Shown in pieces: positions 58,787 through 64,000 of a DNA stretch of 64,000 nucleotides; positions within the stretch are counted from its first letter, which is position 1; every line of letters starts with the position of its first letter. A program made the position numbers and the translations under genes. The stretch is from the NCBI GenBank assembly GCA_050732935.1, contig JBOHRW010000137.1:1-64000 (forward strand), in the 5' to 3' direction. Source of the stretch: DASRVA01 sp050732935. GTDB taxonomy: Bacteria > Gemmatimonadota > Gemmatimonadetes > JACCXV01 > JAHWKZ01. Below the pieces are notes generated by a model. That model searched no databases, had not been told where the DNA came from, and saw nothing but the letters and a program-made list of their open reading frames with translations.

Positions 58787-60162
58787 CCGCGCGCCCCCGG
58801 ACCCGCTTCACGTGCACGGCCTGCGGGGCGGTGGCGCCACGCTGGGCGGGTCGGTGCGCGGAGTGCGGGGAGTGGAACACGCTGCTCGAGGAGAAGGTCG
58901 AGGCCGGAGCGCACCATCGCCAAGCCGACGCCGCGCCCGTTCATCGGCTGGCCGACGTGGAGGCCGGCGAGCTTCAGCGGATGACATCCGGAACCGGCGA
59001 GCTGGACCGTCTCCTGGGCGGCGGAATCGTGCCCGGCGGGCTCTACCTGGTGGGCGGCGAGCCCGGGATCGGCAAGTCCACCCTGCTCCTGCAGGTAGCG
59101 GGACGGCTGGCCGGGGCCGGACACAAGGTCCTGTATCTGGCGGGAGAGGAATCGCCGGCCCAGATCAGGATGCGGGCGGAGCGCTTGAACGTGGACACGA
59201 GCGGGATCCTGGTCGCGGCCGGTACCGAGCTGGACGCCCTGTTGGGCGCCTGCGACAGGGCGCTCCCGGCGGTCGTGATCTGCGACTCGGTCCAGACCGT
59301 CTACGATCCGGCGCTGTCGAGCGCGCCAGGCTCGGTGTCGCAGGTGCGCGCGGCGGCGGGCGCCTTTCAGCGGCTCTGCAAGACCAAGGGGACCGCCGCT
59401 TTCCTGATCGGCCACGTCACGAAGGGCGGCGGGATCGCGGGTCCCAAGACGCTCGAGCACGCCGTCGACGCGGTCCTCACGTTCGATGGCGACGTGCAGC
59501 ACGAGCACCGTGTGCTGCGGGCGCTCAAGAACCGGTTCGGGTCGACCCACGAGATCGCCGTCTTCACCATGACGGGCTCGGGCCTGGAATCGGTGGAAAA
59601 CCCGTCCTCGTTCTTCCTGGACCTGGAGCGCTGTATGGACCCGACGCCGGGTTCGGCGCACGTGGCGAGCCTGGAGGGGACGCGGCCGCTCCTGATCGAG
59701 ATCCAGGCGCTCGTGGCGCGCAGTCCGTACGGAACCCCCCAGCGCGTGGCCGGGGGATTCGATGCGCGCCGGATGGCGCTCCTGCTGGCGGTTCTGGAGA
59801 AACGCGCCGATTATCCCATCGGGGGGCGTGACGTCTTCCTGAACGTCGTGGGCGGTCTCACGCTGAGCGAGCCCGCCGTCGATCTGGGGGTCGTTGTGGC
59901 GCTGGCATCCAGTCACGCCGAGCGACCGGTGCGTGCCGGCACGGTCGTCTTCGGCGAGGTCGGGCTCACCGGGGAGATCCGGGCGGTCCGCCACGCAGCC
60001 ACGCGCCTCCGGGAGGCTGCCCGGCTGGGCTTTCGCCGGGCGGTCGTGGCCGCTGGAGGAAACGGGTCCCAGGCGGAGATCTTGCAAGGGGGCGACCATG
60101 AAATCCGTCTCGAGGTCGCGCCATCGGTCCGCCAGGCCGTGGCCCTCGCGCTCGAAGCATGA
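58783..60162 (+). CDS. radA: DNA repair protein RadA (Sms)
   Basis: A 459-residue protein: N-terminal C4 zinc finger (CTACG, CAECGEW), RecA-like ATPase with Walker A GGEPGIGKSTLLLQ, the RadA motif LKNRFGSTHE, and a Lon-like C-terminal domain (NVVGGLTLSEPAVDLGV). It drives branch migration in recombination. GTG overlaps the dnaB stop, giving a coupled dnaB-radA pair. Confidence 0.96.
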   Translation: MTARPRTRFTCTACGAVAPRWAGRCAECGEWNTLLEEKVEAGAHHRQADAAPVHRLADVEAGELQRMTSGTGELDRLLGGGIVPGGLYLVGGEPGIGKSTLLLQVAGRLAGAGHKVLYLAGEESPAQIRMRAERLNVDTSGILVAAGTELDALLGACDRALPAVVICDSVQTVYDPALSSAPGSVSQVRAAAGAFQRLCKTKGTAAFLIGHVTKGGGIAGPKTLEHAVDAVLTFDGDVQHEHRVLRALKNRFGSTHEIAVFTMTGSGLESVENPSSFFLDLERCMDPTPGSAHVASLEGTRPLLIEIQALVARSPYGTPQRVAGGFDARRMALLLAVLEKRADYPIGGRDVFLNVVGGLTLSEPAVDLGVVVALASSHAERPVRAGTVVFGEVGLTGEIRAVRHAATRLREAARLGFRRAVVAAGGNGSQAEILQGGDHEIRLEVAPSVRQAVALALEA

Positions 60163-60240
60163 CAGCGCCGGGCCATCGCATCGCGCCGTCCATCATCCCA
60201 TACATCCGGCGGCGCTTCATCGTTCGAGGGGAGGAAACAC

Positions 60241-61299
60241 ATGAGATACCTGCGTGCGGTCTTCGCGATCCTGATCCTCTGGGCGGGCGTCGCCGCGGCG
60301 CTGCTCGAACCCGACTGGGTGACCTATACGATCCTGGCGACGGGGGCGGTGGTCATGCTGCTGACCCTGCTGCTGGAGGCCCGGATCCGGCAGGGTGATC
60401 CGCGTCAGGTCCTGACCGGCGGCATCGGGCTCGTGCTGGGTCTGGCCCTGGCCGCCGTCGCGCTGGGGATCCTCAGATCCCTGCCCTTCACCGCTGCGTA
60501 CTTCATCGGCGGCGCGCTGATCGTGACCTTCGCGACCGCGCTGTTCGTGATGGTCTGCGGATACCTCGGGGCCGTGGTGGGGCGCGCGGTCACCTATGAC
60601 CTGACCCTCTTCCGCCAGCCCGATGCCGATGGCGGCCGGGGCGCGCGCTTTCTGGTGGGCGAGAAGTCGCTCATCGACGGGCGCATCGTCCGTCTCGCTG
60701 AAAGCCCGCTCCTGTCGGGGGAGATCATCGTCCCGCGCTTCGTCGTCGATCAGCTCAACGAGATGATGGCGAGCCACGTGCCACTCGAGCGCTTTCGCGG
60801 TGAACGCGGGCTCGAGAGCCTCAAGCGCCTCCAGCAGAACCGGCTGCGACCAGTCTACATCCGTGAGCTCGATCTCCTCCATGGCGAGATCGAAGGCGTG
60901 CTGGACTACGCGGTCCAGCACGACGCCCGCATCGTGACTCACAACCCGGCGCTGATCAAGGAAGCGGCGCGGCGAGGAATCCCGATCGTCAACCTGGACG
61001 AGATCGCCGGCATGCTGGAGCCGGAGATCCTGTCGGGGGACGAGCTCGTGGTCCGCCTGGTGAAGCCGGGCAAGGAGAAGGAGCAGGCGGTCGGCTACCT
61101 GGAGAACGGGAACATGGTCGTCGTCGAGGACGCGCGCGACGACATCGGCCGCACTCTGCGCGTGGCGGTGACCGGCCTCCACCAGACCCGCGCCGGGACC
61201 CTCATCTTCGCGAAAAAGCGGGGCGAGGGGAGCCCCGCCTCCTCATCCGAATCGGTGCTGGACTCGACCGAGGCGGTCGAAGAGGCCGGCCGAATCTGA
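60241..61299 (+). CDS. PIN-TRAM domain membrane protein (YacL-like)
   Basis: A 352-residue protein with four membrane helices (about 5-120), a PIN nuclease-like domain (about 140-255; acidic residues in LIDGRIVRLAE and the later D) and a C-terminal TRAM domain (about 258-330). Homologues such as Bacillus YacL stand beside radA and ispD, which is the order here. RNase activity is possible but unproven. ATG 60241 follows GGGAGG. Confidence 0.9.
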   Translation: MRYLRAVFAILILWAGVAAALLEPDWVTYTILATGAVVMLLTLLLEARIRQGDPRQVLTGGIGLVLGLALAAVALGILRSLPFTAAYFIGGALIVTFATALFVMVCGYLGAVVGRAVTYDLTLFRQPDADGGRGARFLVGEKSLIDGRIVRLAESPLLSGEIIVPRFVVDQLNEMMASHVPLERFRGERGLESLKRLQQNRLRPVYIRELDLLHGEIEGVLDYAVQHDARIVTHNPALIKEAARRGIPIVNLDEIAGMLEPEILSGDELVVRLVKPGKEKEQAVGYLENGNMVVVEDARDDIGRTLRVAVTGLHQTRAGTLIFAKKRGEGSPASSSESVLDSTEAVEEAGRI

Positions 61300-61982
61300 T
61301 CGCGGCCGCCGGGGTCCTGGTCGCCGGCGGGGGCGGCCGGCGAATGGGAGGCGAGGGGAAGCAGTTCCGGCTGCTGGACGGCCGACCCGCGATGTGCTGG
61401 GCCGCGAGGCCGCTGGTCGAGGCGCTGGCCGGGCCGCTCGTGGTCGTCCTGCCGGCCGACCGGCTCGCAGAGGGCGAGGACCTCCTCCATGCCCATCTGT
61501 CACCGGCGTCGGCCCGGCTCCGGGTCACCGCGGGAGGGGCTCGTCGCCAGGACTCGGTCCGGGCCGGCCTGGAAGCCGTTCCCGAGACGGAGACTTTGCT
61601 GGTCCACGACGCCGCCCGCCCGTTCGCCTCGGCGGGCCTCTGCGAGCGGGTGGCTCGCCGAGCGGTCGCCGGGCGATCGGTCATCCCCGCCGTGCCGATC
61701 CAGGACACCTTGAAGGAGATCAAAGGCGATCGCGTCGTCCGGACGCACGATCGGCGACGCTTCGTCGCGGCTCAGACCCCTCAGGGCTTCCCGCGGTCGG
61801 TGCTGCGCCAGGCCCATGAAGAAGCGACGCCCCCGGATGCGACCGACGACGCCGAGCTGTGCGAGCGGCTCGGGATCCCCGTGACCTGGATCCCCGGGGA
61901 GATTCTCAACCGAAAGCTGACCGACCCCGATGATTGGACGTGGGCCGAACGGGCGATCGCCGAGGGGAGGGTCCGGTGGTAG
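61296..61982 (+). CDS. ispD: 2-C-methyl-D-erythritol 4-phosphate cytidylyltransferase; non-canonical start
   Basis: It activates MEP with CTP in the isoprenoid pathway. The CTP-binding loop VAGGGGRRMGG lies at the very N terminus, with KQFRLLDGRP, VHDAARPF and QTPQGFPRSVL downstream. The first ATG (61344) falls inside that loop, so a functional enzyme must begin earlier. No ATG, GTG or TTG is available; CTG 61296, overlapping the previous stop as CTGA, is my choice, with ATC 61299 next best. About 228 residues, family-typical. Confidence 0.88.
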   Translation: MIAAAGVLVAGGGGRRMGGEGKQFRLLDGRPAMCWAARPLVEALAGPLVVVLPADRLAEGEDLLHAHLSPASARLRVTAGGARRQDSVRAGLEAVPETETLLVHDAARPFASAGLCERVARRAVAGRSVIPAVPIQDTLKEIKGDRVVRTHDRRRFVAAQTPQGFPRSVLRQAHEEATPPDATDDAELCERLGIPVTWIPGEILNRKLTDPDDWTWAERAIAEGRVRW

Positions 61983-62458
61983 TTCGAACGGGGATCGGAT
62001 TCGATGTCCATCGCTTCGCCGAAGGTCGTCGGCTGGTCCTGGGTGGGATCGAGATCGATCACGAGCGCGGGCTCGCGGGACACTCCGATGCCGACGTCCT
62101 CCTCCATGCGATCGCCGACGCCCTTCTCGGGGCGGCCGGGCTCGGCGACATCGGCCGCCATTATCCCCCCGACGATCCACGGTGGAAGGACGCCGACTCG
62201 GTCGAGATTCTGCGCGACGTGTCCGGACGCGTCCGTGCGGAAGGATGGGAGGTGTCCAACGTGGATGCCACCGTGCTCGCCGAAGCCCCGCGCATCGGGC
62301 CCCACGTCGAGCGAATGGTGGCCCGGATTTCCGAGGCGATGTCCGTCCAGCCCGATCGGGTCAGCGTCAAGGCGACGACGATGGAGGGGCTGGGACCGAT
62401 CGGTAACGAGGAAGGGATCGCCGCGATGGCGGTGGCGACGGTCTTCCGGAACTCGTGA
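61976..62458 (+). CDS. ispF: 2-C-methyl-D-erythritol 2,4-cyclodiphosphate synthase
   Basis: A 160-residue protein with zinc site GFDVHRF and LAGHSDADVLLHAIADALLGAAGLGDIG, and ATTMEGLGPIG at the C terminus. It cyclises CDP-ME-2-phosphate. GTG 61976 overlaps the ispD stop and follows GGGGAGG. Ends overlapping thrC by 4 nt. Confidence 0.97.
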   Translation: MVVRTGIGFDVHRFAEGRRLVLGGIEIDHERGLAGHSDADVLLHAIADALLGAAGLGDIGRHYPPDDPRWKDADSVEILRDVSGRVRAEGWEVSNVDATVLAEAPRIGPHVERMVARISEAMSVQPDRVSVKATTMEGLGPIGNEEGIAAMAVATVFRNS

Positions 62459-63615
62459 TCGCCAACCTCGAGTGCGCCCGCTGCGGCCGTTCGGCTCCCG
62501 CCGACCGCCTGCATAACCTCTGCGTGTGCGGTGGGCCGCTGCTCGCCCGCTACGATCTGAAGGCGCTCGCCCAGCGCTGGCGTCGGGAGGATCTCGCTGG
62601 GCGGCGGCGGGACCGCTGGCGCTATCGCGAGGTCCTGCCGATCGGACCCGACGAGGAGCCCCTGACCCTCGGCGAAGGCGGAACGCCCCTCCTCGAGTCG
62701 CGACGGATCGGGCCGTCGCTGGACCTCGAGCGCCTCTTACTCAAGGACGAGACCGTGAACCCGACCGGCTCCTTCAAGGCGCGCGGGCTCGCGGTGGCCG
62801 TTCACCGCGCCAGCGCGCTGGGCGCCCGCCACATCGCCCTGCCGAGTGCCGGGAACGCGGGCAGCGCGGCGGCGGCCTACTCGGCGGCCGCCGGCCTCCC
62901 CTGCACGGTGGCGATGCCGACCGGCACGCCGCCTCCGATCGTCGCCGAAGCGCGGGCATACGGGGCGCGGCTCGAGTTCGTCGAGGGCTCGATCGCCGAC
63001 GCCGGCCGCTGGATCCGGAAGCGCTGCGCGGAGGAAGGGTGGTTCGACGTGTCGACGCTGCGCGAGCCGTATCGAGTGGAAGGGAAGAAGACGATGGGCT
63101 ACGAGCTGGCCGAGGACCTCGGAGGGTCTCTTCCCGACGCGATCGTCTATCCGACCGGCGGGGGCACCGGTCTGATCGGGATGTGGAAGGCGTTCGACGA
63201 GCTGGAGGCGCTGGGCGCGATCGACGGGAAGCGTCCGCGGATGATCGCCGTCCAGGCGGACGGCTGCGCGCCGATCGTCGCCGCCTTCGAGGCCGGCCAC
63301 GAGAAGGCGAAGCCGGTAGCCGATCCCCGCACGGTGGCCAGCGGGCTCCGCGTTCCCTCGGCGATCGGGGATTTCCTCATGCTGGATATCCTGCGCCGCT
63401 CCGGGGGTACCGCGATCGCCGTGACCGATGCCCAGCTGCTCGAGGGCGCGCGCCGCCTCGCCCGCGAGGAGGGCATCCTGGCCGGGCCCGAGGCCGGGGC
63501 CGCGGTCGCCGCGCTGCCGAGCCTCGTGGAGAGGGGCGCGATCGCCCGCGATGACCGGGTCGTCCTGTTCGTGACCGGGCACGGTCTCAAGTACCCGGCC
63601 GTGATGGAAGCCTGA
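62455..63615 (+). CDS. thrC: Threonine synthase
   Basis: A 386-residue PLP enzyme with an N-terminal zinc ribbon (CARCGR...CVCGG), PLP Lys108 in NPTGSFKARG, and the phosphate-binding loop YPTGGGTGLIG. It converts O-phosphohomoserine to threonine. GTG 62455 overlaps ispF; this places an amino-acid gene at the end of the MEP operon. Other PLP beta-family enzymes (diaminopropionate or cysteate synthase) are possible but the zinc ribbon plus NPTGSFK favour threonine synthase. Confidence 0.9.
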   Translation: MIANLECARCGRSAPADRLHNLCVCGGPLLARYDLKALAQRWRREDLAGRRRDRWRYREVLPIGPDEEPLTLGEGGTPLLESRRIGPSLDLERLLLKDETVNPTGSFKARGLAVAVHRASALGARHIALPSAGNAGSAAAAYSAAAGLPCTVAMPTGTPPPIVAEARAYGARLEFVEGSIADAGRWIRKRCAEEGWFDVSTLREPYRVEGKKTMGYELAEDLGGSLPDAIVYPTGGGTGLIGMWKAFDELEALGAIDGKRPRMIAVQADGCAPIVAAFEAGHEKAKPVADPRTVASGLRVPSAIGDFLMLDILRRSGGTAIAVTDAQLLEGARRLAREEGILAGPEAGAAVAALPSLVERGAIARDDRVVLFVTGHGLKYPAVMEA

Positions 63616-63787
63616 TGCGGTTTGCGCCGCGCCGCGCCGGACGCCAAACTCGATCCGGGCCGAGACGACCACCTATGGGAGAAGGGGGAAAGCTGTCAAC
63701 GAAACCGCTCACAGGTTTGATGGCCGTGGCGATCCTGAGGGTGCGGCATGCGAGGACCTTGAGTTCGTGAACTGGACCTGACCCTCC
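63616..63787 (+). other. thrC-larC spacer
   Basis: 172 nt. No clear terminator, promoter or small ORF is visible. Confidence 0.3.
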
Positions 63788-64000
63788 ATGATCGTCGGCT
63801 ACCTCGACATGTTCTCCGGCGTCAGCGGCGACATGCTGCTGGGGGCCTCCTTGGATGCCGGAGTGCCTCTCGAGGAACTGCGCGAGGCGCTGTTCGGGCT
63901 GGATCTAGACGGTGTCCGGCTGAACGCCGAGAGGATCGACAGACACGGCATCGCGGCCACGCGCTGCATCGTGGAGGTCCCCGACTCCAAGGACCATCGC
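63788..64000 (+). CDS. larC: Nickel-insertion protein LarC (3' partial)
   Basis: The first 71 residues of a LarC protein: YLDMFSGVSGDMLLGASLDAG is the DUF111 signature. LarC inserts nickel into the pincer cofactor and is the partner of LarB (51627). ATG 63788; reading continues in frame to the window edge. In some bacteria LarC is made by programmed frameshifting between larC1 and larC2; that region lies outside the window. Confidence 0.88.
   Translation, partial: MIVGYLDMFSGVSGDMLLGASLDAGVPLEELREALFGLDLDGVRLNAERIDRHGIAATRCIVEVPDSKDHR

Overview
The window is a gene-dense, high-GC stretch of bacterial chromosome, almost all of it coding on the + strand in long operons whose genes overlap by ATGA or GTGA. 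A 136-residue secreted protein that ends in a FlgD/T9SS-type C-terminal sorting domain (LEQNFPNPF...), an Omp85-like barrel, a SPOR lipoprotein, MEP-pathway genes and a diderm-type gene set point to a Gram-negative member of the FCB assemblage. An uncultivated Eisenbacteria- or Gemmatimonadota-like lineage is my inference; there is no rRNA or marker tree here to prove it. No CRISPR array, insertion sequence or prophage is visible. The only selfish element is an intein in dnaB.

Layout. 1-8031: end of a surface-glycan locus (FAD oxidoreductase, polysaccharide deacetylase, sugar aminotransferase, two glycosyltransferases, Gfo/Idh oxidoreductase, UDP-GlcNAc 2-epimerase). 8028-13540: translation operon with a structured leader (infC with an ATC start, rpmI, rplT, pheS, pheT, a coiled-coil gene, zapA). 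13580-13722: probable 6S RNA. 13768-20340: ymdB, tdk, folD, xseA, xseB, ispA, recQ. 20420-28027: dxs, nadK, recN, pgsA, lon. 28074-28157: tRNA-Leu on the minus strand. 28473-30488: sugar transferase with an unusual tail. 30543-35196: metal-homeostasis block with two CDF exporters, then a promoter overlapped by a DtxR/MntR-like palindrome, then a Tat-exported two-domain multicopper oxidase coupled to a ZIP importer. 35222-36088: HSDL2-like SDR. 36110-36322: tRNA-Cys and tRNA-Gly (minus), followed by a strongly folded spacer.

36545-37926: lytic transglycosylase and a secreted unknown. 37994-48640: aspS, phoH, pgpH-like HD protein, ybeY, mgtE, recO, selB, SPOR lipoprotein, minimal sorting-domain protein. 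48661-51552: minus-strand cluster of a phosphopantetheinyl transferase, an outer-membrane barrel, a PtsN-like EIIA and a C4 zinc-ribbon protein. 51627-63615: larB, DUF1232, yicC, gmk, rpoZ, coaBC, type-4 UDG, dnaB with a 238-residue intein, radA, PIN-TRAM protein, ispD, ispF, thrC. 63788-64000: start of larC, cut by the window end.

Themes. Isoprenoid precursor synthesis (dxs, ispA, ispD, ispF), transition-metal handling, nickel-pincer cofactor genes (larB, larC) and selenocysteine decoding (selB) recur. Four genes seem to need non-ATG/GTG/TTG starts: infC (ATC), the zinc-ribbon gene (CTG), the phosphopantetheinyl transferase and ispD.
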